A stretch of DNA of 64,000 bases from Patulibacter americanus DSM 16676 (GTDB lineage Bacteria > Actinomycetota > Thermoleophilia > Solirubrobacterales > Solirubrobacteraceae): positions 1 through 64,000 of the forward strand of contig NZ_ATUD01000004.1 of assembly GCF_000420025.1 (NCBI RefSeq). Reading direction: 5' to 3'. Positions 43,885-51,417 of this stretch are shown piece by piece (position 1 is the first letter of the stretch; each line of letters starts with the position of its first letter). A program made the position numbers and the translations under genes. The notes beneath the pieces were generated by a model. That model was not told the origin of the DNA. It saw nothing but the letters and a program-made list of their open reading frames with translations, and ran no database searches.

Positions 43885-44555
43885 GCGTTGGCGGCGGGGT
43901 CGACGAGCCGGTAGCCGACCCCGGTCACGGTCTCGATGACGTCGGGGGCGCCGAGCGCCTTGCGCAGCGTCGACATCGTCACCCGCGGGGCGCTCGTGAA
44001 GGGGTCGGCGTTCTCGTCCCAGACCTTCTCGAGGAGCGTCTCGGCGCTGACGACGCCGCCATCGGCCCGGAGCAGCAGCTCCAGCACGGCGAACTGCTTG
44101 CGGGTCAGCTTGAGGTAGCGCCCGCCGCGGTACGCCTCGCGCCGGAACGGGTCGACGCGGAGGTCGCCGAACTCCATCACCGGCGGGGCGACGGCGGCCG
44201 GACGCCGCGCGAGCGAGCGCAGCCGCACGACGAGCTCCTGCACGGCGAACGGCTTCGTCAGGTAGTCGTCCGCGCCGAGCTCGAAGCCCTCGACCTTGTC
44301 CTCCAGGCGCGACGCGGCGGTGAGCATGAGGATCCGCAGGCCGGGGTGGTCACGGGCGACGATCGCGGCGACCTCGTCGCCGTGGGTGCCGGGCAGGTCG
44401 CGGTCCAGGACGAGCACGTCGTACTCCGTCACGGCGATCCGCCGCAGCGCCTCGTCGCCGTCGAGGGCCAGGTCGACGGCCATCCCCTCGCGCCGCAGGC
44501 CCGTCCCGAGCGCCTCGGCGAGGAAGCGCTCGTCCTCGGCGATCAGGACGCGCAC
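43881..44555 (-). CDS. OmpR/PhoB-family response regulator
   Basis: A 224-aa regulator. The receiver domain has EDER acidic residues, phospho-acceptor Asp51 (VLVLDRDLPG) and Lys in LTKPFA. The winged-helix domain has LKLTRKQFAVLELLLRADGG and VTMSTLRKALG...VETVTGVGYRL-type recognition helix and wing. GTG at 44555. The -10 TAGACT (44611-44606) predicts a leader of about 45 nt holding an 18-codon ORF. Its -35 region overlaps the left arm of the 40-bp palindrome, consistent with autoregulation. Confidence 0.92.
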   Translation of the reverse strand: MRVLIAEDERFLAEALGTGLRREGMAVDLALDGDEALRRIAVTEYDVLVLDRDLPGTHGDEVAAIVARDHPGLRILMLTAASRLEDKVEGFELGADDYLTKPFAVQELVVRLRSLARRPAAVAPPVMEFGDLRVDPFRREAYRGGRYLKLTRKQFAVLELLLRADGGVVSAETLLEKVWDENADPFTSAPRVTMSTLRKALGAPDVIETVTGVGYRLVDPAANA

Positions 44556-44599
44556 GGGGCGGGGGAGGAGGCGGTGGGCACGGGGCCGGCGACGGACAC
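44543..44599 (-). CDS. Possible 18-aa leader ORF overlapping the response regulator start
   Basis: GTG at 44599 lies six bases after TAGACT (44611-44606). It opens an 18-codon frame, rich in Ser, Pro and Ala, that ends in TGA at 44545-44543, inside the response regulator gene. The position behind a leaderless promoter suggests it is translated and could tune the downstream start, which has no Shine-Dalgarno sequence. It rests on position alone. Confidence 0.25.
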   Translation of the reverse strand: MSVAGPVPTASSPAPCAS

Positions 44600-44622
44600 G
44601 GGGCCAGTCTAGGTCGGCCGAT

Positions 44623-44662
44623 GTTGCGTCCCCGTATGCCCGCGGGCCTACGGGGACGCAAC
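44623..44662. promoter_or_regulatory. 40-bp near-perfect palindrome, candidate response-regulator site A
   Basis: Left arm GTTGCGTCCCCGTA and right arm TACGGGGACGCAAC are perfect 14-bp inverted repeats. Pairing extends outward by about five more bases and inward through GCCC/GGGC. It sits between the divergent regulator operon and the VanY-like gene. A second element of identical length lies at 45457-45496. Confidence 0.75.
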
Positions 44663-44729
44663 GTCGGGCTTGGTGGTGTCGGAGGCGCGTCGCACGACGC
44701 CCCGCCACCGCCAGGAGCCCGTCCGCCCG

Positions 44730-45434
44730 ATGTCGCAGTCCCGATCCCGCTCGCCCCGCCGCAGGCTGTTGCGCCGCAGGCTCGTCGCCCTCGTCCTGCT
44801 CGCCGCCATCGCCACCGCGGCGTTCGTGTGGGTCGGTGACCGTTCGTTCTTCCCCCGGACATCGCAGGGCGACGCGGCGCGCGCGTGGCTGGCGGAGCGG
44901 GTGCCGGGGGACGATCCGCAGTCGCGGCTGCGGCGCGTGACGACGGCGGTCCTGGACCACGTGCCGGGCGGCGGGCTCCCGGGCGGCGACGAGCCCGGCC
45001 CGGCCGACGGCTTCGTGCCCGTCGGCGGGTCGCTCTCGCCGTTCGACGACGTCCCGGCCATCCAACGGCTCGATCCGGGACTGCGCGACGCCGTGCGCCG
45101 CGCCGCGCAGGACGCCCGCGCCGACGGGATCGACCTACGCGTGAACAGCGGGTGGCGCAGCGCCGCGTACCAGCGCTCGCTGTTCGACGAGGCGGTCCGC
45201 CGCCACGGCGGCCGCGACGCCGCACGGCGGTTCGTGAAGGCGCCGGAGGACTCCTCGCACGTCACCGGTCGGGCGGTCGACATCGGCCCCACGGACGCGG
45301 CCTACTGGACCATCCAGCACGGCAGCGCCTACGGGCTGTGCCAGATCTACGCGAACGAGGTGTGGCACTTCGAGCGGCCGATCGAGCCCGGCGGGACCTG
45401 CCCCGCCATGCGTACGGACGCCACGAGCGGGTGA
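44730..45434 (+). CDS. VanY-like D-alanyl-D-alanine carboxypeptidase (peptidase M15B)
   Basis: It trims the terminal D-Ala from peptidoglycan stem peptides outside the cell. The 234-aa protein has an N-terminal membrane anchor (RRLVALVLLAAIATAAFVWV) preceded by an Arg-rich stretch. The M15 motifs are VNSGWRSAAYQ, SSHVTGRAVDIG (zinc ligands His and Asp) and NEVWHFE (catalytic Glu and zinc His). AGGAG lies about 14 nt before the ATG at 44730. It is divergent from the two-component system across the 40-bp palindrome, an arrangement that resembles VanRS-type control of cell-wall enzymes. Confidence 0.92.
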   Translation: MSQSRSRSPRRRLLRRRLVALVLLAAIATAAFVWVGDRSFFPRTSQGDAARAWLAERVPGDDPQSRLRRVTTAVLDHVPGGGLPGGDEPGPADGFVPVGGSLSPFDDVPAIQRLDPGLRDAVRRAAQDARADGIDLRVNSGWRSAAYQRSLFDEAVRRHGGRDAARRFVKAPEDSSHVTGRAVDIGPTDAAYWTIQHGSAYGLCQIYANEVWHFERPIEPGGTCPAMRTDATSG

Positions 45435-45456
45435 GGCGCAGCCCCGGCGGCGGCGT

Positions 45457-45496
45457 GTTGCGTCGATGTGTGGTCCGCAGCAGACGGTCGTGCAAC
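45457..45496. promoter_or_regulatory. 40-bp element, candidate response-regulator site B
   Basis: It starts GTTGCGTC and ends GTGCAAC. The span from GTTGC to GCAAC is exactly 40 bp, as in site A (44623-44662), with about 26 of 40 positions identical by eye. It lies 65 bp upstream of the lipoprotein-ABC operon. Confidence 0.6.
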
Positions 45497-45561
45497 GACC
45501 GCGTTGGTGCACTGCGAGCGACCCACGACCCGGTACGCCGGGCACGACCTCAGGAGCACGC

Positions 45562-46083
45562 ATGAACACGACCACGATGACCCGCCCGCACTGGACCCGC
45601 CGCTTCGCCTTCGCCGCGGCACCCCTCGCGGCGCTCACCCTCGCCGCGTGCGGCGGCGGCAGCGACGAGCCGGCCAAGACGGACGCCCAGACGGCCCCCG
45701 TCGAGTCCGCTTCGGGCGACGACGCGCGGTTCCGCGACGCGCAGTTCCGCTGGGAGATGAAGTTCACGGCCTGCCTGCGCAAGGAGGGCATCGACGTGGC
45801 GGATCCCGACCCCGTCAAGGGCGCTCCGGACGTGGAGCACGACGACGCGTACCTCGCCGCGTCGAAGGCGTGCCAGGGCGTCGTCGGCGCCCCGCCCTCG
45901 GTCAAGCGCAACGCGGGCAAGGAGCGCGAGATGCACGAGTTCTCCCTCCGGCAGGCGGCGTGCATGCGCAAGGAGGGGATCGACACCCCCGATCCGGCCC
46001 CGGGCGAGTTCGTCCAGCTCGAGGAGGGCGTCGACGAGAACGTGTACAACGCGTGTGCCGACGAGGCGGTCAAGAAGCGGTGA
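45562..46083 (+). CDS. Lipoprotein with duplicated CxRKEGID motif
   Basis: A 173-aa secreted lipoprotein. A signal peptide ends in the lipobox LTLAAC (Cys lipidation), followed by a Gly/Ser spacer. The mature domain has an internal duplication: [15 protein letters not shown] and [16 protein letters not shown], each with a Cys, so a disulphide between repeats is likely. Similar C-M-R-x-x-G-(I/V)-x-x-P-D-P proteins in actinobacteria commonly sit next to MacAB-like ABC operons, as here. Function unknown, perhaps a periplasmic accessory. AGGAG precedes the ATG. Confidence 0.85.
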   Translation: MNTTTMTRPHWTRRFAFAAAPLAALTLAACGGGSDEPAKTDAQTAPVESASGDDARFRDAQFRWEMKFTACLRKEGIDVADPDPVKGAPDVEHDDAYLAASKACQGVVGAPPSVKRNAGKEREMHEFSLRQAACMRKEGIDTPDPAPGEFVQLEEGVDENVYNACADEAVKKR

Positions 46084-47186
46084 CCGCGGGGCAGCAGCGC
46101 GCACCGACGGGCTTGCCCCGACGACCGCGTCGCGTGGCCGTCGTGGCCGGCGGCCTCGTCGCCGCGACCGCGGTCGGCGGAGGCGTGATCCTCGGAACGG
46201 GCGGGCCCGACGACCGCACCCCGTCCCGGAACGCCCCGGCGTACGCCACCGCCACCGTCACTCGCGGTGCGGTGCGGCAGGAGAAGATGCTCCCGGGCAC
46301 GCCGCGCACCGTGGGCCGCCGGACGCTCCGGGCCGGGCTCGCGGGCGTGGTCACGTGGCTGCCGGCCGTCGGCACGCGGGTCGAGCTCGGTCAGCCCTTC
46401 GTGGCGGTGGACGCCCACCCCGTCCTGCTGCTGCGGGGCACCGTGCCGGCATTCAGGACGTTCGAGCGGGGCATGGTTCCGGGTCCGGACGTGTGGCAGC
46501 TCGAGTCCGCCCTGCACCGCCGGGGCGACCTGCGGACACCGGCCGACGCGCGCTTCGGGGCCGCGACGACCGCGGCGATCAAGCGGTGGCAGCGCGCGCA
46601 GGGCCTGCGACGGACCGGGATCCTGCCCTTCGGGACGGTGGTCTTCGCCCAGCGCGGGTTCCGCGTGGCGAGCCATCCCACGCCCGTCGGCGGCACCGTC
46701 GCCGTCGGCGGTCCTGCGCTCGGCGTCGCGACCGGGGGCACCGAGGTGCGCGCCGACGTGCCACTCGCCGAGGGCCGACTGGCCCGGCGCGGAGCGTCCG
46801 TGACCGTCCTGCTCCCGGACGGCCGGTCCACCGAGGGCCGCATCACCGGGGTCGCCAGGCCGGTCGAGCGCAAGGACCCCGACTCGGGCGCCACGACCGT
46901 GGTGATCCCGACGACGGTCACCCCGCGGGACGGGCGCCGCGTCGCCCGCTTCGCGCGCACGTCGGTCAACGTCCGCTTCGTCACCACCGCCCGCCTCGGC
47001 GTGCTGCGGGTGCCCGTCGCCGCCCTCGTGGCGCTCGACGACCGGCGGTTCGGCCTCGAGGTGCCCACGCCGGGCGGGTCGACGGAGCGCGTCTCCGTGC
47101 AGGTCGGCCTCTTCTCCGGCGGCCTCGTCGAGGTCCGCGGGCCCCGGGTCCGCAGGGGACTGCGCGTCGTGGTGCCGCGCACATGA
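46080..47186 (+). CDS. Efflux adaptor (HlyD/MacA-like) with peptidoglycan-binding domain
   Basis: A 368-aa envelope protein. An N-terminal anchor ([21 protein letters not shown]) precedes a lipoyl/barrel-hybrid adaptor split around a PG_binding_1 domain ([32 protein letters not shown]). The later beta-barrel parts are [19 protein letters not shown] and [20 protein letters not shown]. It probably links the MacB-like permease to the cell wall. GTG start overlaps the lipoprotein stop. Confidence 0.87.
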   Translation: MTAGQQRAPTGLPRRPRRVAVVAGGLVAATAVGGGVILGTGGPDDRTPSRNAPAYATATVTRGAVRQEKMLPGTPRTVGRRTLRAGLAGVVTWLPAVGTRVELGQPFVAVDAHPVLLLRGTVPAFRTFERGMVPGPDVWQLESALHRRGDLRTPADARFGAATTAAIKRWQRAQGLRRTGILPFGTVVFAQRGFRVASHPTPVGGTVAVGGPALGVATGGTEVRADVPLAEGRLARRGASVTVLLPDGRSTEGRITGVARPVERKDPDSGATTVVIPTTVTPRDGRRVARFARTSVNVRFVTTARLGVLRVPVAALVALDDRRFGLEVPTPGGSTERVSVQVGLFSGGLVEVRGPRVRRGLRVVVPRT

Positions 47187-47878
47187 GCGCCATCGTGCGG
47201 CTGGAGGACGTCGGCCGGCAGTACGGCTCGCCGCCCGTGCACGCGCTGGCCGGCGTCACCCTGACGGTGCAGCGCGGCGAGCTCGCAGCGATCGTCGGCC
47301 CCAGCGGCTCCGGCAAGTCGACCATGCTCAACGTCCTCGGCACCCTCGATCGCCCGACGTCGGGCCGGGCGTTCATCGACGGCGCAGACGTCGGACGCCT
47401 CGACGACGCCGAGCTCTCGGCGCTCCGCGCTCACCGGATCGGCTTCGTGTTCCAGCAGTTCCACCTGAGCGAGGGCGTCGACGCGGTCGACAACGTCGCC
47501 GACGGCCTGCTGTACACCGGCGTGGCGCGGCGGGAGCGACGGGAGCGCGCCCGCGTCGCGTTGGATCGCGTCGGCCTCGCTCACCGGCTCGACCACACCC
47601 CGAACCAGCTGTCCGGCGGCGAGCGCCAGCGCGTCGCCATCGCCCGTGCGGTCGTCGGCGCGCCGCCCCTGCTGTTGGCCGACGAGCCGACCGGCAACCT
47701 CGACACCCACGCCGGCGAGAGCATCATCGCCCTGCTGCACGACCTACACCGCGCCGGGACGACCGTCCTGGTCATCACCCACGACACGGAGCTGGCCGAG
47801 CTGCTGCCGCGACGCATCGCGATCCGCGACGGTCGCCTGGTCTCCGACACGGGCACCCCTGCAGGGAGCCCCGCGTGA
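47183..47878 (+). CDS. ABC transporter ATP-binding protein (MacB/LolD type)
   Basis: A 231-aa ATPase: Walker [12 protein letters not shown] loop FVFQQFHL, signature [14 protein letters not shown], Walker [13 protein letters not shown] and His switch VITHD. This is the LolD/MacB-type ATPase set, which powers mechanotransmission rather than classical import. It overlaps both neighbours by 4 nt (ATGA with the adaptor, GTGA with the permease), so all are tightly coupled. Confidence 0.95.
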   Translation: MSAIVRLEDVGRQYGSPPVHALAGVTLTVQRGELAAIVGPSGSGKSTMLNVLGTLDRPTSGRAFIDGADVGRLDDAELSALRAHRIGFVFQQFHLSEGVDAVDNVADGLLYTGVARRERRERARVALDRVGLAHRLDHTPNQLSGGERQRVAIARAVVGAPPLLLADEPTGNLDTHAGESIIALLHDLHRAGTTVLVITHDTELAELLPRRIAIRDGRLVSDTGTPAGSPA

Positions 47879-49116
47879 GCCGCCGGACGACACGCCGGGT
47901 CGGCGGGTCCGCCCCGGATGCGTCCACCGGCGTGGTCTCGAGGTCCCGGCTGCGCGCGGCCGACGTGGCGCGCCTCGGGACCACCGGCCTGCGGGCCCGA
48001 CCGATGCGGGCCGTCCTGTCGGCCCTCGGCATCGCGATCGGCATCGCGGCGATGATCGCCGTCGTCGGGATCTCCGCGTCGAGCCGGGAGCACCTGAACG
48101 CCCGACTCGCCGCCCTCGGCACCAATCTGCTGACCGTAGGGCCGGGGGAGAACCTCGGCGGCCCCCCGGTCCGGCTGCCCGCCGACGCCGCCGCCCGCGT
48201 CGCCCGCATCCCCGGCGTCCGCGCGGCGGCGGCGACGGGCCGGCTCACCGAGGCCAAGGTCTACCGCAACCGCATGGTCGATCCGGGACTGACGGGCGGC
48301 ATCGCGGTGCAGGCCAGCGATCTCGGGCTGCTGGACGTCGTGGGTGGCCGGGTCGCCGCCGGGCGGTGGCTGAACGCCGTCACCGCTCGCTACCCCACGG
48401 TCGTCCTCGGCCACGACGCGGCCCGCCGTCTCGCGATCGAGCGCCCCGGCGGCCTCGTGTGGCTCGGGGGTCGCAACGCGACCGTGATCGGCGTGCTGCG
48501 TCCCGTCCCGCTGGCGCCCGAGCTCGACAACGCCGCCCTGGTCGGGACGACGAACGCCCGCCGGGACCTCGGCTACGACGGCGCGCCGACCACGCTCTAC
48601 GAGCGCTCGACCGACGCGACCGTCCCCGCGGTCCGCGCGCTGCTCGGTCCGTCCGTCCTGCCCGAGTCCCCGAGCGGCGTGCAGATCTCCCGACCGTCGG
48701 ACGCGCTCGCCGCGAAGAACGCCGCGGACGACGCGTTCACCGGGCTGCTGCTCGCCGTGGGCTCGATCGCGCTCCTCGTCGGCGGGATCGGCGTGGCCAA
48801 CACCATGGTGATCTCCGTCCTCGAACGCCGCCGCGAGATCGGACTTCGGCGGGCGCTCGGCGCGACGCGGCGCCACATCCGCCTGCAGTTCCTGGCGGAG
48901 GCGCTGGTCCTGTCGACGCTCGGCGGGCTCGCCGGCGCGGCCCTCGGAGCGGGCATCAGCGCGACGGTCGCGGCGGTCAACGGGTGGGCGCCCGTGATCC
49001 CCGTCCCCGTGCTCGTCGCCGGGGTCGCGCTCACCACGGTGCTCGGGGGAGCTGCGGGCCTCTACCCCGCGATCCGCGCTGCGCGGACGCCCCCGACGGA
49101 GGCACTGGCCGGGTAG
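47875..49116 (+). CDS. MacB/FtsX-type ABC permease
   Basis: A 413-aa permease. The first transmembrane helix ([25 protein letters not shown]) leads into a large periplasmic MacB core domain (about residues 60-270), then three C-terminal helices with the FtsX pattern ([41 protein letters not shown]). With the adaptor and ATPase it forms a MacAB-like efflux pump. The likely cargo is an antibiotic, peptide or lipoprotein. It ends at a strong terminator. Confidence 0.93.
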   Translation: MSRRTTRRVGGSAPDASTGVVSRSRLRAADVARLGTTGLRARPMRAVLSALGIAIGIAAMIAVVGISASSREHLNARLAALGTNLLTVGPGENLGGPPVRLPADAAARVARIPGVRAAAATGRLTEAKVYRNRMVDPGLTGGIAVQASDLGLLDVVGGRVAAGRWLNAVTARYPTVVLGHDAARRLAIERPGGLVWLGGRNATVIGVLRPVPLAPELDNAALVGTTNARRDLGYDGAPTTLYERSTDATVPAVRALLGPSVLPESPSGVQISRPSDALAAKNAADDAFTGLLLAVGSIALLVGGIGVANTMVISVLERRREIGLRRALGATRRHIRLQFLAEALVLSTLGGLAGAALGAGISATVAAVNGWAPVIPVPVLVAGVALTTVLGGAAGLYPAIRAARTPPTEALAG

Positions 49117-49126
49117 CGGGCGTCCC

Positions 49127-49153
49127 GGTGGCGCGCCAGCGCGGCGCGCCACC
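49127..49153. terminator. Bidirectional terminator, 11-bp stem
   Basis: GGTGGCGCGCC (49127-49137) pairs perfectly with GGCGCGCCACC (49143-49153) around AGCGC, between two convergent ABC operons. Confidence 0.8.
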
Positions 49154-49173
49154 CGGAGACCGCCCGCGGGTCC

Positions 49174-50259
49174 TCAGCTGCCGCGGCGCTGGAGCACGCG
49201 GGAGAGCACGAGGAACCCCACGACGCCCCAGACCGCGAACACCGCGAGAGCCACCCCGAGCCCGCCGAAGACGTCGGCCGGCAGCGAGCCGTCGACCATC
49301 GTCCGCATGCCCTGGCCCGTGGGCGTGGCCTGCGCGACCACGTCGAGCCAGTCCGGCACCGGGACGCCGACGATGAACGCCGGGACCAGGATCGGCATCA
49401 GCAGCACCCAACCCCAGGTGTTGAGCTTGTCCGCCGAGCGGAACAGGTAGGCCAGCACGAGCCCGAACCCCACGAGCGAGACGATCGTGCCGAGCACCCC
49501 GAGCACGAAGAGGCCCGGGCGTTCGATCGGGACCCGGGTCAGCGCGAGCGTGATCGCCGTCGCGACCGCGGAGTAGACGACGCCCACGAGCGCCTTGGCC
49601 GTCAGCACCTCCGAGCCGCGCGCGGCGAGCAGCAGCGCCTCGATCGTCCGCTTCTCGATCTCCTCCGCCAGCACGATCGGCGTGGCGAGCAGCGCGATGA
49701 AGCCGATCACCATGACGATCGCGGCCAGCACGAAGTACCGGCGCAGGCCCAGCTCGTCGATGACCGACGGCGACGTGGCCTGCACGGCCTGCACGTCGGC
49801 CGTGACCGCCGGCGCGCGGTCGGTCAGCCGGCCGATCGTCCCCGGCACCAGCTCCACGACGGCCCGCGCCGCGGGGGAGGCCTGCGGCCCGACGAGGATG
49901 CGCAGCGGCGGGGCCCGGCCCGCGCGGGCCTCACCCAGCAGGCCGTCCGGGATCACCACGGCCACGTCGGCGTCGTCGTCCTCGACCTGCTTGCGGGCCT
50001 GGCGCTCGTCGGCCTGCCGCTTCACGGTCAGGTCCAGCGCCTGCCGCACGTCGCGCGGCAGCTGCTGGGCCACCCGTCCCGCGTCGGCCGACCCGACGAC
50101 GACGACCGTCGCGGTGGGGCGCGGCTCCTCGTCCGGGTAGATGACGGAGTAGAGGACGCCGAGGGCGATCGGGACGATGATGATCGCCAGCACCCGGCCG
50201 TCGCGGATGGCGTCGACGAGGTCCTTGCGGAGGATCGCCCAGATGCGTGCGAGGCTCAT
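49174..50259 (-). CDS. ABC-2 type permease (NatB-like)
   Basis: A 361-aa membrane protein. TM1 is VLAIIIVPIALGVLYSVIY, followed by a large extracytoplasmic domain with a segment ADVAVVIPDGLLGEARAG, and five or six C-terminal helices (FVLAAIVMVIGFIALLATPIVLAEEIEKRTIEALLL contains the conserved EExE...T helix of ABC-2 permeases). NatB-type permeases export Na+ or other substrates. It overlaps its ATPase by ATGA. Confidence 0.9.
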   Translation of the reverse strand: MSLARIWAILRKDLVDAIRDGRVLAIIIVPIALGVLYSVIYPDEEPRPTATVVVVGSADAGRVAQQLPRDVRQALDLTVKRQADERQARKQVEDDDADVAVVIPDGLLGEARAGRAPPLRILVGPQASPAARAVVELVPGTIGRLTDRAPAVTADVQAVQATSPSVIDELGLRRYFVLAAIVMVIGFIALLATPIVLAEEIEKRTIEALLLAARGSEVLTAKALVGVVYSAVATAITLALTRVPIERPGLFVLGVLGTIVSLVGFGLVLAYLFRSADKLNTWGWVLLMPILVPAFIVGVPVPDWLDVVAQATPTGQGMRTMVDGSLPADVFGGLGVALAVFAVWGVVGFLVLSRVLQRRGS

Positions 50260-51215
50260 CGCGTCGCCTCCGTCTCCGTCGTGGTGTCGTCCGCGTCGAG
50301 GCTGCGACCCGCCAGCGCGACGAAGACGTCGGCCAGGGAGGGCTCGTCGCTGTGGACCGTCAGGACCCGGCCCTCGCGGAGCCAGCCCGACAGCCGCTCG
50401 TCGTCCTGGGGGTCATCGAGCGCCACGACGTGCTCCGTGCGGTCGTCCAGCAGCACCCGCGCCCGGCGGGGGCGCGTGGCGCCGGGGGCGTCGCCGTCGC
50501 CGAGGCGCAGCTTGAGCTCACGCGGGGTGTCGAGCGCGACGATCCGTCCCTCGGAGAGGAACGCGACGCGGTGGCAGAGCTCGTCCGCCTCGACCATGTC
50601 GTGCGTCGTCAGCACGATGGTGGTGCCGGCCGCGCTGAGCTCGCGGACGATCTCGCGCAGGTTGCGGGCCGACACGGGGTCCAGCCCGCGGGTCGGCTCG
50701 TCGAGGAACAGCACCTGCGGGTCGTTGATGAGCCCGCGGGCCAGGAGCAGCCGCTGCTTCATGCCCGTGGAGTACGTCTTGACCTTGCGCTTGGCGGCGC
50801 TCGCGATCCCGACGCGCTCGAGCAGCTCGTCCGTGCGCGCCTTCGGGGCGCCGTAGAGCTCGCCGAAGAGCGCGAGGTTGTCGCGGCCGCTCAGGCGCTC
50901 GTACAGGTTCTGGTCCTCGAAGACGAGGTTCAGCAGCGCGCGGGCCCGGTCGCGCTCGCGGACGATGTCGTGGCCGCCGACGGTCGCGGAGCCGCCTGAC
51001 GGGGGCGTGCGGCCCGTCAGCATCCGGATCGTGGTCGTCTTGCCGGCGCCGTTGTGCCCGAGCAGCCCGAAGACCTCGCCGGCCTGCACGGAGAACGAGA
51101 TGCCGCGGACGGCCTCGACGTCGCCGTAGCGCTTGGACAGGTCGTCCACGACGACCCCGGCGCCCGGGGGCGCCCCTGCGGTCGGGGGACTCTCGGCCGG
51201 ACGGGGGACGCTCAT
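50256..51215 (-). CDS. ABC transporter ATP-binding protein (NatA-like, drug/sodium export)
   Basis: A 319-aa ATPase with Walker A GLLGHNGAGKTTT, Q-loop region LVFEDQNLYERLSG (Glu-Asp-Gln), signature YSTGMKQRLLLARGL, Walker B VLFLDEPTRGLD and switch TTHDM. The signature lacks the usual LSGG and is of the S-T-G-M-K type seen in DrrA/NatA ATPases. A C-terminal regulatory domain of about 90 residues follows. TAGCTT (51229-51224) lies eight bases before the ATG, so it is probably leaderless. Operon with the ABC-2 permease. Confidence 0.92.
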   Translation of the reverse strand: MSVPRPAESPPTAGAPPGAGVVVDDLSKRYGDVEAVRGISFSVQAGEVFGLLGHNGAGKTTTIRMLTGRTPPSGGSATVGGHDIVRERDRARALLNLVFEDQNLYERLSGRDNLALFGELYGAPKARTDELLERVGIASAAKRKVKTYSTGMKQRLLLARGLINDPQVLFLDEPTRGLDPVSARNLREIVRELSAAGTTIVLTTHDMVEADELCHRVAFLSEGRIVALDTPRELKLRLGDGDAPGATRPRRARVLLDDRTEHVVALDDPQDDERLSGWLREGRVLTVHSDEPSLADVFVALAGRSLDADDTTTETEATR

Positions 51216-51417
51216 CGGCGCCCAAGCTATCAGCGGATCCGATCGGTCCGTGACCGTCGTGTGACCCCGCGGCCCGATGCCAGACGAGTGGGGGGACGCC
51301 ACGTCCGGGGGCAGCCCGGGGGTGGGGACAACCCCCGCCCGGGCCGGGGGCGCCCGGCCCCGGGCACGGCGTGGGGCCCCATGGTTCGGCGGCCCGCCGC
51401 GCAGCAGGCTGGGACCC

